DNA from: Saprospiraceae bacterium
GTDB taxonomy: Bacteria; Bacteroidota; Bacteroidia; Chitinophagales; Saprospiraceae
Direction of reading: 5' to 3'
Length of the DNA: 64,000 nt
NCBI GenBank assembly: GCA_041392805.1
Contig: JAWKLJ010000002.1
Coordinates: 186,001-250,000, forward strand
How positions within the stretch are numbered: the stretch's first letter is position 1; every line of letters starts with the position of its first letter. Below the pieces are notes generated by a model, which searched no databases, was not told the DNA's origin, and saw only the letters and a program-made list of their open reading frames with translations. The position numbers and the translations under genes were made by a program. This document shows positions 1 to 8,783 of this stretch, piece after piece.

Positions 1-497
1 AAGCCAACCGAGATTTTGTAGCGCATCGGATTCATCAAGACCGCTCCTTTCCGATTGGGTTGAATGATGGTAGTTGTATTACGATAAAGGACATTACCTT
101 TCATGGCATTCCTGCTGCACACAATGACTTGGAGCGGGACGAAAAGGGACAATGCCTGTATATGGGGTATGTCATCTCCTTTGGCCCATATACCATATAC
201 CATAGTGGCGATACCTTGTGGCGATCCGAAATTTTGGCAGCATTGAAGCCGTTCAACATTGATTTGGCCTTATTACCCATCAATGGGAATATTCCGAGTA
301 GGCGGGTGGCGGGCAATTTGAATGCCACCGAAGCCGTAAAAATGGCTAAAACCATCAATGCAAAAATGGTGATCCCCTGTCATTACCACTTATTCAGGTT
401 TAATACCGTTGATCCGGATGAATTCATACGGGAAGGAAAGCTCCAGCAGCAAGCCTTTCAGGTGTTACAATTAGGAGAAAAGTGGGTTGGGCATTAA
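1..497 (+). CDS. Metallo-beta-lactamase-fold hydrolase, C-terminal part (cut by window edge)
   Basis: The reading frame is open from base 3, so the gene begins before the window and only about 165 C-terminal residues are seen. The visible part carries an HGIPAAHND segment, then HSGDTLW and IPCHYHLF. This is the order of metal-ligand motifs in the second half of UlaG/YcbX-like metallo-beta-lactamase-fold hydrolases (His, then Asp of SGDT, then His of PCHYH). The family is cytosolic and binds two metal ions; substrates vary and none can be named here. The first ATG-like codon inside the window (TTG at 60) is not a real start. The stop codon ends at 497, directly next to the convergent stop of the RimK-like gene, leaving no room for a terminator between them. 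Confidence 0.8.
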   Translation, partial: ANRDFVAHRIHQDRSFPIGLNDGSCITIKDITFHGIPAAHNDLERDEKGQCLYMGYVISFGPYTIYHSGDTLWRSEILAALKPFNIDLALLPINGNIPSRRVAGNLNATEAVKMAKTINAKMVIPCHYHLFRFNTVDPDEFIREGKLQQQAFQVLQLGEKWVGH

Positions 498-1403
498 CTA
501 CCTTAACCTCGCCTGGGCTCTTTTTCTTTCCTTTACTTTTTGTTCGATAAGGGCCATGATTTTAGCGGCGACATTAATACCTGTGACAGTTTCGATCCCT
601 TCCAGGCCTGGGGACGCATTGACTTCCATGATGAGTGGGCCCCGGTTGGAACGGAGTAGGTCGACTCCGGCAACACTAAGCCCCATGGCTTTGGCGGCTC
701 GGCAAACGATATTGGTCTCGATGGGCGTAAGGTGATCTGTTACGGCACTAGCGCCACGATGGAGGTTGGAACGAAATTCTCCTTCTTTGGCTTGTCTTTT
801 CATAACGGCCACTACTTCTCCGGCCACGATGAAGGCCCTGATATCAGCCCCTTCTGCTTCGTGGATGAATTCCTGTAAGATCACGCGTTCTTTCAAGCGT
901 TGAAAGGCCTCCACGGTTGATTCGGCTTGTTGAATGGTTTCACAAAGGATGACGCCAATGCCATGTGTTCCCTCCAGCAATTTAATCACCACCGGAAAGC
1001 CGCCAATAGCATTTATAGCTGGCCAAAGGTTCATATTCAGACCTAATGCTGCCGTCTTAGGGGTATCCAGGTTTTGCCTGAGCAACTCCTGGAGGCAGCG
1101 CAATTTATCCCGACTTAAGCGGAGCGCATTGGATCTGACTGCTGTAAAAACATTCATTAATTCGAACTGGGAAATCACCGCAGCACCCTGTTCGGTCACA
1201 GAAGCGCCTATGCGTGGAATAACGGCATCAAAGGTTCGAATGGGGCGCCCTTCGTAATAAATTTGTGGTTGACCTGCCTCAATGACTAAGTTGCAAAGGG
1301 TATGGTCAATGACATACATATTGTGGCCTCTGGCTCTTCCTGCCCGGTATAAACTTTGGGTAGAATACAACTGTGGCCCTCGGGATAATATCGCAATATC
1401 CAT
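498..1403 (-). CDS. RimK-family ATP-grasp ligase (alpha-L-glutamate ligase type)
   Basis: A 301-residue ATP-grasp protein. The start is set at MDIAILSR (1403) rather than 18 bases upstream because RimK proteins begin M(K/D)IAILSR. The N-terminal domain is followed by the ATP-binding core, with the glycine-rich GTHGIGV at about residues 145-151, and by the metal-binding EVNASPGLEGIE near residue 260. Its closest recognisable relatives are RimK, which adds glutamate to the C-terminus of ribosomal protein S6, and related poly-glutamate ligases. The target here cannot be read from sequence. The C-terminal tail is rich in Lys/Arg. It is transcribed divergently from the MFS gene, with only 58 bp between the two starts, and converges on the metallo-hydrolase. 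Confidence 0.88.
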   Translation of the reverse strand: MDIAILSRGPQLYSTQSLYRAGRARGHNMYVIDHTLCNLVIEAGQPQIYYEGRPIRTFDAVIPRIGASVTEQGAAVISQFELMNVFTAVRSNALRLSRDKLRCLQELLRQNLDTPKTAALGLNMNLWPAINAIGGFPVVIKLLEGTHGIGVILCETIQQAESTVEAFQRLKERVILQEFIHEAEGADIRAFIVAGEVVAVMKRQAKEGEFRSNLHRGASAVTDHLTPIETNIVCRAAKAMGLSVAGVDLLRSNRGPLIMEVNASPGLEGIETVTGINVAAKIMALIEQKVKERKRAQARLR

Positions 1404-1461
1404 AAGTAGAACAAGATACAATATTTTGGTTATATTGGGCGCAGTAATTAAATTTTACTAC

Positions 1462-2757
1462 ATGGAATTAAAAGATGCAAGACCAACGACGATTTTGAAC
1501 GATAGGAAAACGATCAATGCTTGGGCTTTGTTTGATTGGGCGAATTCGGCCTTTGCACTGGTCATTACGGTGGCTATTTTTCCCGCCTATTTTACGACAG
1601 TTACGCCTGAAACAGTTTCTGTATTGGGAATTGAAATGTCGAATTCTACCCTTTTTGCCTACGCGATATCAGCTTCTTACCTGATTATTGCTTTGTTTTC
1701 TCCGTTGTTATCGGGCATCGCCGATTCTGGCGGGAAAAAGAAGTTGTTTCTCCAGTTTTTCACCATGATTGGTTCTCTGGGCTGTATTTCCTTGTATTTT
1801 TATGATTTTGGTAGCCCTGTAGCCTTGGGAGTGATCGGTTTTATGTTGGGTATGATTGGTTTTGCAGGGGGGCTGGTTTTTTACAATTCCTACCTGCCAG
1901 AGATTGTAACGGAAGACCGTTATGATAGTGTCAGCGCGCGAGGATTTTCTTTTGGATATATAGGCAGTGTCATCCTATTGATCATAAATTTGGTCATTAT
2001 TCAAAAGCCGCAATGGTTTGGAATAGGGGAGGAAGGAACTTTTGCTGCCCGATTATCTTTTTTGATGGTGGGGTTCTGGTGGATCGGTTTTTCTATCATT
2101 CCCTTCAGGTTTTTGCCTGCGGATCCAAAAAATAAACCCCAGAGCGGGTTGCTTTCAAAGGGATTATCGGAGCTGAAAAAAGTTTGGCGAGAGGTAAAAC
2201 AGCGCAAAAGCATCAAAGCTTTTCTTTTTTCCTTTTTTTGCTACAGTGCGGGGGTACAGACGGTACTATATTTGGCCTCTATATTTGCTGAAAAAGAATT
2301 AAACTTTGATGCAGGAAAACTTATTCAGGTCGTCCTCCTCTTGCAGTTGGTTGCCATTGTGGGAGCTTATTTATTTGCAAAAGTCTCAAAATGGTTAGGG
2401 AATATCGCCTCCATTGCCATTATGCTCCTCATTTGGGTGGGAATATGTGTGTTTGCCTATTTTGTTCAAACCCAAGCACAATTTTACCTAGTAGCGGCCT
2501 CGGTTGGAATGGTGATGGGAGGGATTCAATCCTTATCGCGTTCTACCTATTCTAAATTAATACCAGAGGGAACAACGGATACGACTTCCTTCTTTAGTTT
2601 TTATGATGTTTTGGAGAAAGTTGCCATCATTGTTGGAACCTTCAGTTTTGGTTTTATAGAGCAAATAACGGGGAGCATGCGAATCAGTGTTTTGGTATTA
2701 GCACTTTTTTTTATACTTAGTTTGCTGATTCTAACGAGAGTCAAGATGAAAAGTTAA
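1462..2757 (+). CDS. MFS transporter of the UMF1/Atg22-like family
   Basis: A 431-residue polytopic membrane protein. The start at 1462 (MELKD) is chosen over a longer frame from 1282 because the extra 60 residues are antisense to rimK and have no transporter character. The N-terminus carries the UMF1 hallmark NAWALFDWANSAFALVI, followed by about 12 predicted membrane segments and a loop SGIADSGGKKK after the second helix, equivalent to the MFS A-motif. UMF1 (unknown major facilitator) proteins are related to yeast Atg22, a vacuolar amino-acid effluxer. Bacterial substrates are mostly unknown. An inner-membrane efflux role is inferred only from the family. Confidence 0.85.
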   Translation: MELKDARPTTILNDRKTINAWALFDWANSAFALVITVAIFPAYFTTVTPETVSVLGIEMSNSTLFAYAISASYLIIALFSPLLSGIADSGGKKKLFLQFFTMIGSLGCISLYFYDFGSPVALGVIGFMLGMIGFAGGLVFYNSYLPEIVTEDRYDSVSARGFSFGYIGSVILLIINLVIIQKPQWFGIGEEGTFAARLSFLMVGFWWIGFSIIPFRFLPADPKNKPQSGLLSKGLSELKKVWREVKQRKSIKAFLFSFFCYSAGVQTVLYLASIFAEKELNFDAGKLIQVVLLLQLVAIVGAYLFAKVSKWLGNIASIAIMLLIWVGICVFAYFVQTQAQFYLVAASVGMVMGGIQSLSRSTYSKLIPEGTTDTTSFFSFYDVLEKVAIIVGTFSFGFIEQITGSMRISVLVLALFFILSLLILTRVKMKS

Positions 2758-2778
2758 GTACGTTTCCTTTCTTTTTTC

Positions 2779-2786
2779 TAAGTTTG
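2779..2786 (+). promoter_or_regulatory. Candidate Bacteroidota -7 element (TAAGTTTG)
   Basis: TAAGTTTGC matches the Bacteroidota -7 consensus TAnnTTTG and lies 20 bp before the ATG at 2807. A clear -33 TTTG is not visible at the expected distance, so confidence is moderate. Confidence 0.4.
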
Positions 2787-2806
2787 CATCTTTACCAGAT
2801 TTCATC

Positions 2807-3247
2807 ATGGAAGATATAATAGAACAGTTACGTACTTTTATTGATCAATTGACTATTCAAGAATGGGCCTATATAGGAGGCGGGCTGCTGTTTTTTCTGA
2901 TTATTGTGCTGGCCATCAGGCGCAGTGGAAAAAAGAAAAAACCTATTACAAGTACCTCCAATATTAGGTTGCACTCCTTCCAGATCGCCCCGATGGGAAG
3001 AGATGCTTTTGTGAAGATCAAAAACATGGGGGAACCAGCCATTATTAGTGAGCTGAAAATAATAGGGAGGGATGATATGGTGATCAAAAATGCCTTTGCC
3101 GGACAGAAAATTGATCAACATAAGGAATATGGCATATTTTTGGAAGTGAATAATAATGAAAAGATCCTGCCTGGTTTCACCCTTGAGGTCACTGTTTTAG
3201 GCCCAAATGGTGAAGTCCAAAAAAGTACTTTAAAGGTTGGTAATTGA
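2807..3247 (+). CDS. Single-pass membrane protein with extracytoplasmic beta domain, unknown function
   Basis: A 146-residue protein with an amphipathic start, one strong membrane helix at about residues 22-40 (YIGGGLLFFLIIVLAI) and a basic stop-transfer RRSGKKKK. It then has a roughly 100-residue soluble domain of alternating hydrophobic residues (FQIAPMGRDAFVKIKN, LEVTVLGPNGEV) that looks like an immunoglobulin- or CARDB-type beta sandwich. I do not recognise a named family. The stop codon abuts the GTG that opens the glutathione peroxidase frame, so the two are probably one transcript and possibly translationally coupled. A -7 promoter element lies just upstream. Confidence 0.7.
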   Translation: MEDIIEQLRTFIDQLTIQEWAYIGGGLLFFLIIVLAIRRSGKKKKPITSTSNIRLHSFQIAPMGRDAFVKIKNMGEPAIISELKIIGRDDMVIKNAFAGQKIDQHKEYGIFLEVNNNEKILPGFTLEVTVLGPNGEVQKSTLKVGN

Positions 3248-3808
3248 GTGGTGAGCGAAGGACCTGACGTTTTCATACGACCATTCCTTAAAAAATTTCA
3301 ATCTGTGGAACAACTTTATAAATCTATACACCAATTTACGGTTAACGATATCGAAGGCAACCCAGTCGATCTGGCCCAGTATAAGGGAAAAGTCCTGATG
3401 ATTGTCAACACCGCTTCTCAATGTGGTTTTACACCTCAATTGGAAGATATGGATGAATTATACGATGAATTCCGGGAGGAAGGGTTTGAAATTTTGGCCT
3501 TCCCGTCCAACGATTTTAATGGGCAGGAGCCCTTGGAGGGTAAAGCTATTCAGCAATTTTGCCAAACCAAATACGAGGCCGCCTATCCGATTTTGGAAAA
3601 AGTACATGTAAAAGGCGAAGCGGCCCACCCTATATTCCAGTTTTTATCCAAGCGATCGGAAAATGGAAAAGTCAGCTCTGTTCCTCGTTGGAATTTTCAT
3701 AAATACCTCATTGATAAAGAAGGAATGGTCCAGCAATTCTTTTATACCTTCACTAAACCCAACGCCACCAAGGTGAAAAAAGCGATTAGAAAATTACTAG
3801 AGGCGTAG
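3248..3808 (+). CDS. Glutathione peroxidase family (thioredoxin-type, Cys-dependent)
   Basis: A GPx-fold peroxidase that reduces hydroperoxides. Using the long frame (186 aa), the peroxidatic Cys is C59 in NTASQCGFTPQ, with Q93 (NGQEP), W148 and N149 (WNF) completing the Cys-Gln-Trp-Asn tetrad. C105 in FCQTKY sits where the resolving Cys of thioredoxin-dependent GPx enzymes is found, so electrons probably come from thioredoxin and not glutathione. The usual Cys of FPCNQF is Ser here (FPSNDF). No ATG precedes the domain: the start is GTG at 3248 (touching the previous stop), GTG at 3251, or GTG at 3305, which would give a family-typical N-terminus. The neighbouring bshB1 suggests a bacillithiol/thioredoxin redox setting, which is inference. 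Confidence 0.88.
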   Translation: MVSEGPDVFIRPFLKKFQSVEQLYKSIHQFTVNDIEGNPVDLAQYKGKVLMIVNTASQCGFTPQLEDMDELYDEFREEGFEILAFPSNDFNGQEPLEGKAIQQFCQTKYEAAYPILEKVHVKGEAAHPIFQFLSKRSENGKVSSVPRWNFHKYLIDKEGMVQQFFYTFTKPNATKVKKAIRKLLEA

Positions 3809-3838
3809 TTGTTGCCTCCTTAAACACGAATCCAACCC

Positions 3839-4570
3839 ATGAAAATTGATATCCTTGCCATAGGTGTCCATCCTGATGATGTAGAATTAGCTTGTTCTGG
3901 CACCCTACTAAAACATATTAAAGAAGGAAAAAAAGTTGGCCTCTTAGACCTAACCAGAGGAGAACTGGGGACGAGGGGAACAGCTGAAATCCGTGACCAG
4001 GAAGCGGCTGATGCTGCCAAAAAAATGGGCGCCTTATTTCGCAAAAACCTGGGAATGGCAGATGGCCTCTTCCAATATACACCCGACAATATCAAGGCGA
4101 TTATTCGCATTATTCGAATGCATCAACCAGAAATCGTCCTGGCCAACGCACTCAGCGACCGCCACCCCGATCATGGCCGTGCTGCCAAATTGACGGCTGA
4201 TGCCTGTTTTTATGCAGGATTAGCTAAAATTGAAACCTTTGATGATGCGCAGCAAGCACAGGAACGCTGGCGCCCCTCAGCTGTTTATCATTATGTGCAG
4301 GATTACAATCGGGTTCCAGATTTTGTGGTGGATATCAGCGCTTTTATGGAGCAAAAAATGGAATTAGTGAAGACTTTTCGCTCTCAATTTCATGTACCTG
4401 ATGCCAAGGAATATGAGCAAGAAATGAGCTCTCCTATCTCCGGGGAAGATTTCATGGCTTTTTTGGTTGCCAAGGCTCGTACCTACGGCCGCCCCTCTGG
4501 CTTTGAATTTGGAGAAGGCTTTAATGTGAGCCGGACGATAGGGGTGGAGAGTTTGTTCGATTTGAGGTGA
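3839..4570 (+). CDS. bshB1: Bacillithiol biosynthesis deacetylase BshB1
   Basis: A 243-residue PIG-L/LmbE-type zinc deacetylase. BshB1 removes the acetyl group from N-acetylglucosaminyl-malate, the second step of bacillithiol synthesis, in the cytosol. The zinc motif HPDD is at residues 11-14 and the second ligand HPDH at 109-112. The segment LDLTRGELGTRGTAEIR is characteristic of BshB1 and separates it from other PIG-L proteins. The length is normal. It starts 30 bp after the peroxidase gene on the same strand. The sequence after the stop (4571-4625) is G-rich on the coding strand and holds no gene. Confidence 0.93.
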   Translation: MKIDILAIGVHPDDVELACSGTLLKHIKEGKKVGLLDLTRGELGTRGTAEIRDQEAADAAKKMGALFRKNLGMADGLFQYTPDNIKAIIRIIRMHQPEIVLANALSDRHPDHGRAAKLTADACFYAGLAKIETFDDAQQAQERWRPSAVYHYVQDYNRVPDFVVDISAFMEQKMELVKTFRSQFHVPDAKEYEQEMSSPISGEDFMAFLVAKARTYGRPSGFEFGEGFNVSRTIGVESLFDLR

Positions 4571-4687
4571 GTTGGTGGAGGGGACTTGGGTGAGGGGTAA
4601 GTTGAGGGTTGGAAGATACGCTCAAACCTCACGTTTCATTACTAAACTGTCTTATAATTCCTTATTTTCGCCAAAACCTTTGGAGTT

Positions 4688-5863
4688 ATGCGTAAAATTA
4701 CTGGCGACCTTATTCTGCCTGTTACTTCAGCACCATTAAAAGATGCCGTTCTCGTTTTAGACGACACAGGGAAAATCCTGCAAATTGATGCAAGAAGCGC
4801 GCATGATCCTGGGAGTGTTGAAGCTTATGCTGGGCTGATTGTTCCTGGGTTTATCAATACGCACTGTCATTTGGAACTCTCTCACATGTTGGGAAAGGTA
4901 GCAACAGGGGTTGGCTTACTCTCTTTTATTCGAAGTGTGGTCTCGTCACGGGAAGCTGTAATGGAAGAGGTGCAAGGGGCCATCACCAGGGCGGACCAGG
5001 AAATGTGGGAAAACGGCATTGTGGCCGTTGGAGATATTTCAAATAAAATAGATACGGCTGCTCAGAAGGAAAAAAGTCCCATCAGGTATTACACCTTCGT
5101 GGAAATGTTTGACTTTCAGCAGGAGGCCTGGGCCGAGAACACCTTTCAGCAGTATTACGAAGTCTACAAAGGACAAAGCGATGGCAATGGCAATCGTAAA
5201 AGTTGTGTGCCACATGCCCCGTATTCCGTTTCAAAAAGTTTGTTCAAGAAAATCAATGAGGCCAACGAAGGTGAAGGGACAGTGAGTATTCACAACCAGG
5301 AAACGCCCCATGAAGATGCACTTTTCCTACATGGAAAAAGTGGTTTTATTGAATTATTCTCTTCTTTTAATATTGATATGTCAGCCGTAAAACCTACCGG
5401 AAAAACGGCTATCCATTATGCCCTTGAAAACATGGACCCTCATCAGCGCACACTGTTTGTACACAACACCCTCACCAGGGTAGAAGATATACAAGCGGCC
5501 CATGCCTGGAGTGACAAGGTGTATTGGGCGACCTGCGCCAATGCCAATCTCTATATCGAAAATAAACTGCCACACTACAAAGATTTTTTGGAAAACAATG
5601 CCCGGATGACCATTGGTACCGATAGCCTAACCTCCAACTGGCAATTATCCGTGCTTGATGAAATGAAGACTATTGCGCGTTATCAATCCTATATCCCTTT
5701 TGAGACCCTCCTGCAGTGGGCGACGATCAACGGCGCCCAAGCCCTGGGTTTCGAAGAAGACCTCGGAAGCCTCGAAATCGGCAAAACGCCAGGCATTAAC
5801 CTACTCAGCATGGAGATGGATTTGCAATTGAAAGCGGATACGCAGGTGACGAAGTTGGTGTAG
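4688..5863 (+). CDS. Amidohydrolase of the ATZ/TRZ (aminohydrolase) type
   Basis: A 391-residue cytosolic metal-dependent amidohydrolase with a small beta-sandwich formed by both termini around a TIM barrel. Metal ligands are H59 and H61 (NTHCHLE), H202 (SIHNQET), H259 (FVHN) and D312 (GTDSLTSN). The Glu after SIHNQ is the general acid-base residue of deaminating members. The family includes guanine, S-adenosylhomocysteine and aminodeoxyfutalosine deaminases. The HCHLELSHM signature resembles the aminodeoxyfutalosine-deaminase-like branch, but no futalosine-pathway gene lies nearby, so the substrate is left open. It stands alone, about 117 bp after bshB1. Confidence 0.85.
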   Translation: MRKITGDLILPVTSAPLKDAVLVLDDTGKILQIDARSAHDPGSVEAYAGLIVPGFINTHCHLELSHMLGKVATGVGLLSFIRSVVSSREAVMEEVQGAITRADQEMWENGIVAVGDISNKIDTAAQKEKSPIRYYTFVEMFDFQQEAWAENTFQQYYEVYKGQSDGNGNRKSCVPHAPYSVSKSLFKKINEANEGEGTVSIHNQETPHEDALFLHGKSGFIELFSSFNIDMSAVKPTGKTAIHYALENMDPHQRTLFVHNTLTRVEDIQAAHAWSDKVYWATCANANLYIENKLPHYKDFLENNARMTIGTDSLTSNWQLSVLDEMKTIARYQSYIPFETLLQWATINGAQALGFEEDLGSLEIGKTPGINLLSMEMDLQLKADTQVTKLV

Positions 5864-5948
5864 GAGGTTTAATCAGGTTGGGACGCTAATTATGATTTAT
5901 AGCAGCATTTTATGGAGATTTATCGTATTTTTGGGGAAAGAGTAAGTC

Positions 5949-6551
5949 ATGACTGTACATAAAAAAATTAAATTAAAGGATTTAGATGAAAAATTTATCC
6001 AGGGCCTGAAGGATGAATTTAAGGATGAAGAAATTGAGTTGGAAATTAGAGTTAATATAAGTCATGGAGAATATTCAGAAGAACAAATGGACGAAGATTT
6101 GTTTTGGAAGATTATCGGCAAGTTTGATTGGGAAAAAGAAGGAGATGATCAGGCAGTCATGGAACCTGCCATTACTTTTTTGAGTCATTGCTCGATCAAT
6201 AGTATAAAGATTTTCCATAATATACTTTCAGAAAAATTGTATATGCTGGATGGAGAACAATTTGCGCGAAATACTGGATCAAACGCTTACACTAAGGATG
6301 GACATTTCTCTGTAGACCTTTTTCTATATGCCCGTTGCTGCGTAATAGCTAATGGACGAGAGTATTACGAATATATTCTTCAACATCCAGAAGAAATGCC
6401 CAAGGATCTTACTTTTGAAGCTATTTTAAACCTTCCAGCCATAGCGTTTGAATTGAAAACGGGTTTTGAAATGGAACATGTACCATCTCACAATTATGAA
6501 ACTTTTTTCAACTCACTAGGTTGGAATAAAACGACTCCACGAATCATCTAG
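5949..6551 (+). CDS. DUF4240-domain protein
   Basis: A 200-residue acidic cytosolic protein. Residues about 50-160 resemble DUF4240: FWKIIGKFDWEKEGDD near residue 52, a paired-helix HCS...IFHNILSEKLYMLDG, then an FLYARCCVIANGREYY segment. The family has no assigned biochemical role and often appears beside contact-dependent or immunity-type genes, but none is adjacent here. There are no membrane segments or signal peptide. It is a single gene with AT-rich flanks. Confidence 0.7.
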   Translation: MTVHKKIKLKDLDEKFIQGLKDEFKDEEIELEIRVNISHGEYSEEQMDEDLFWKIIGKFDWEKEGDDQAVMEPAITFLSHCSINSIKIFHNILSEKLYMLDGEQFARNTGSNAYTKDGHFSVDLFLYARCCVIANGREYYEYILQHPEEMPKDLTFEAILNLPAIAFELKTGFEMEHVPSHNYETFFNSLGWNKTTPRII

Positions 6552-6603
6552 CCTCTCCGATGAAAAAATTGCATGGCAATTCTACTGAAAATGATAAGGA
6601 TCA

Positions 6604-6616
6604 TCACCTATGGTGA
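6604..6616. other. Small inverted repeat TCACC-TAT-GGTGA
   Basis: A 5-bp perfect hairpin with a 3-nt loop lies between the DUF4240 gene and the OmpA-domain gene. There is no T tract on either side, so it could be an operator or chance. It is recorded because it is the only structure in this gap. Confidence 0.2.
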
Positions 6617-6689
6617 AAAGCCGAGAGGGAATAGAAGTTAAATTCTATGACAGAACAGTTTTTATATAACCATACCTAAATACCTTATT

Positions 6690-8039
6690 ATGAAAACCAA
6701 AACTCCCTTTCTACTTCTTCTCCTTTCCATTTGTTTCCTAAAGCTAAACGCACAGGATCAAAAACAATGGACCATACTTTTTCCATTCGATGAATATGTT
6801 TTGAACGAATCAGCAAAGGCTGAATTGGATGAGCTTGTAATCTTCCTGGAAACGGTTGTATTGGGTGAGGTGCATTTGCAAGGGCATACAGATGCGAAGG
6901 GTAACAATGCCTATAACCAAACGCTTTCCACCAATAGAGCCATTGCGGTACGCGATTATTTAGTTGCTAAGGGCTTGGAACCTGAAAAAATAAAAACGGA
7001 CTGGTTCGGAGAAGAACAGCCGCAGGCAGATAATGAATCAGCGGTAGGACGACAACGCAATAGACGGGTGGTGGTGCAACTGACTTATGAACGTTTAATT
7101 GTTGCTACTCCTATTGTCCCTGAAGCACCTTTGGAACCGGAAATCGAAACCCCAGTGCCTATCACTAAAGCTGTTCCAGAAGATATCAGGCTAAAGCTAG
7201 ACAAAAGCAATACGGCTACCTTTGCCTATAATTGTAAGGGCGATATTCAAATTACAGGGCAAGGGGGAGCCAGGTTGCGCATTCCGGAAGGCGTGCTTGT
7301 CGATTGCGATGAGTTAGGGAAACTGGAAGTGAAAATGAAGGAACTCACCAGTAAAAATGATATTGTTAACTCCCAGGCTTCTACCTATTCGGGTAACCAA
7401 ATGCTGCAATCGGGCGGTATGGTGTTTTTTGATATTACCAAAGATGGCCGCCGGGTCAATATGAATGGCTGCTTGGAGGTGGTGGTGCCAGGCCCCAAGG
7501 TGGAGGGAATGCAACCGTATTATACCTCCAACACGACCAATAAAGCGCAAATAGATTGGAAGAAAAGAAAGGGGGAAATTCGCTATGATGATTTTTTGCA
7601 AGCCTATATTATGGAAATTTGTGGGGAAATTAGTGGAAGTTTTGGCGTAAATGCAGACAAGCCGATTGATGATGGTTATAAAGGGAAGGTTTTGGTGAAG
7701 GTGAAGCAACTTAATGGGAAATTCCCTGGTATTGCTGTAGAAAACAGGGAGGGCGCAATTACCAACCTCCGCCGGGTTACGCGCAAAGCATTTCAAACTC
7801 GCAAATGGGCTTATTATACCTTCCCAGTTATTGAAAATGAACCGCTTACGATTATCGGTACCTATAGCAAACACCCTTTCGGTTCGAAGTCGGACAAACA
7901 CTATCATTTAAGCCAACCTGTTATTTATGATGCCGAAACTGGGCCACTGCGCCTAAAGAGAGTTGGATCACTGAAGCATAAAGGTGCTTATTATGTTATT
8001 AAGGATTTCCCAACATTGAAATTCGAAAAAGGGAGCTAA
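6690..8039 (+). CDS. OmpA-domain envelope protein with the OmpA domain at the N-terminus
   Basis: A 449-residue exported protein. A Sec signal peptide (about 1-21, ending LNAQ) is followed immediately by an OmpA_C/MotB-like peptidoglycan-binding domain at about 27-135. That domain has the typical VHLQGHTDAKGNNAYN, LSTNRAIAVRDYLV and RQRNRRVVVQL. A proline-rich linker (145-165) leads to about 280 residues of beta-rich sequence I do not recognise. In most OmpA proteins this domain is C-terminal, so the order is reversed and the unknown part probably faces the periplasm or is surface-linked. Downstream is the 145-bp repeat array. Confidence 0.8.
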   Translation: MKTKTPFLLLLLSICFLKLNAQDQKQWTILFPFDEYVLNESAKAELDELVIFLETVVLGEVHLQGHTDAKGNNAYNQTLSTNRAIAVRDYLVAKGLEPEKIKTDWFGEEQPQADNESAVGRQRNRRVVVQLTYERLIVATPIVPEAPLEPEIETPVPITKAVPEDIRLKLDKSNTATFAYNCKGDIQITGQGGARLRIPEGVLVDCDELGKLEVKMKELTSKNDIVNSQASTYSGNQMLQSGGMVFFDITKDGRRVNMNGCLEVVVPGPKVEGMQPYYTSNTTNKAQIDWKKRKGEIRYDDFLQAYIMEICGEISGSFGVNADKPIDDGYKGKVLVKVKQLNGKFPGIAVENREGAITNLRRVTRKAFQTRKWAYYTFPVIENEPLTIIGTYSKHPFGSKSDKHYHLSQPVIYDAETGPLRLKRVGSLKHKGAYYVIKDFPTLKFEKGS

Positions 8040-8065
8040 GGAAGTCAGCTCAACGCCTTTGCCCG

Positions 8066-8625
8066 CTGGTTCTCGAGCTCCAGCTCGTGAACTTGCCACT
8101 TGCAAGATTGCCTGTAGCTCCAGCTACATCGCTGTGCTTTCAATGGCAATATCAAGTTCAATGACAATATCAATATCTCCTGTGTCGCTGCGCCGCTGGC
8201 GTTCTAAGCCGCTGGTTCTCGAGCTCCAGCTCGTGAACTTGCCACTTCCAAGATTGCCTGTAGCTCTAGCTACATCGCTGTGCTTTTAATGGCAATATCA
8301 GTTCAATGACAATTTTAATGCCTGCTGTGTCGCTGCGCCGCTGGCGTCCTAAGCCGCTGGTTCTCGAGCTCCAGTCGTGAACTTGCCACTTCCAAGATTG
8401 CCTGTAGCTCCAGCTACATCGCTGTGCTTTCAATGGCAATATCAAGTTCAATGGCAATTTCAATGCCTGCTGTGTCGCTGCGCCGCTGGCGTCCTAAGCC
8501 GCTGGTTCTCGAGCTCCAGTTCGTGAACTTGCCACTTCCAAGATTGCCTGTAGCTCCAGCTACATCGCTGCGCTTTCAATGGCAATATCAAGTTCAATGG
8601 CAATTTCAATATCTTCTGTGTCGCT
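8066..8625. repeat. Four tandem copies of a ~145-bp palindrome-containing repeat
   Basis: Copies begin at 8066, 8212, 8357 and 8502 (spacing 146, 145, 145), and the last is truncated near 8625. Each unit holds two hairpins with an AGCTCCAGCT core: TTCTCGAGCT-CC-AGCTCGTGAA (one mismatch) and TGTAGCT-CC-AGCTACA (perfect; CT loop in copy 2). A CAATGGCAATATCAAGTTCAATG tract of CAATNN hexamers follows, and then TGTCGCTGCGCCGCTGGCG. Copies differ by a few substitutions and indels that break any common reading frame, so the open frames across it are unlikely to be genes. It lies directly after the OmpA-domain stop. Confidence 0.9.
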
Positions 8626-8783
8626 GGGGCTTGCCCCACCCCTCCACTATCTACACATCCCAAAAACCTCAAGCCAAACCTCCAATACCTCTCAACCTCC
8701 ACTACCTCCGCGTCCAAAAAAACTCCACGTCCCAAAAAACCTCCACGTCCCAAAAAAATTCAGCAAAACCTACCCATCAACCC
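8626..8783. repeat. Post-gene composite repeat (palindrome plus C-rich tract), copy 1
   Basis: The perfect palindrome GGGGC-TT-GCCCC (8626-8637) is followed by a C-rich tract of CCTCCACTA units and CGTCCAAAAAAA up to the NHL-Kelch stop codon. On the minus strand this is T-rich, then GGACGCGGAGGTAGTGGAGG, i.e. closely spaced GG runs in the 3' flank of that gene. Closely similar sequence occurs at 31.99-32.30 kb. No gene is seen. Confidence 0.8.

Noticed and set aside
3248..3808. Selenocysteine-containing glutathione peroxidase
   Set aside because: The active-site codon encodes Cys and there is no in-frame TGA at that place.
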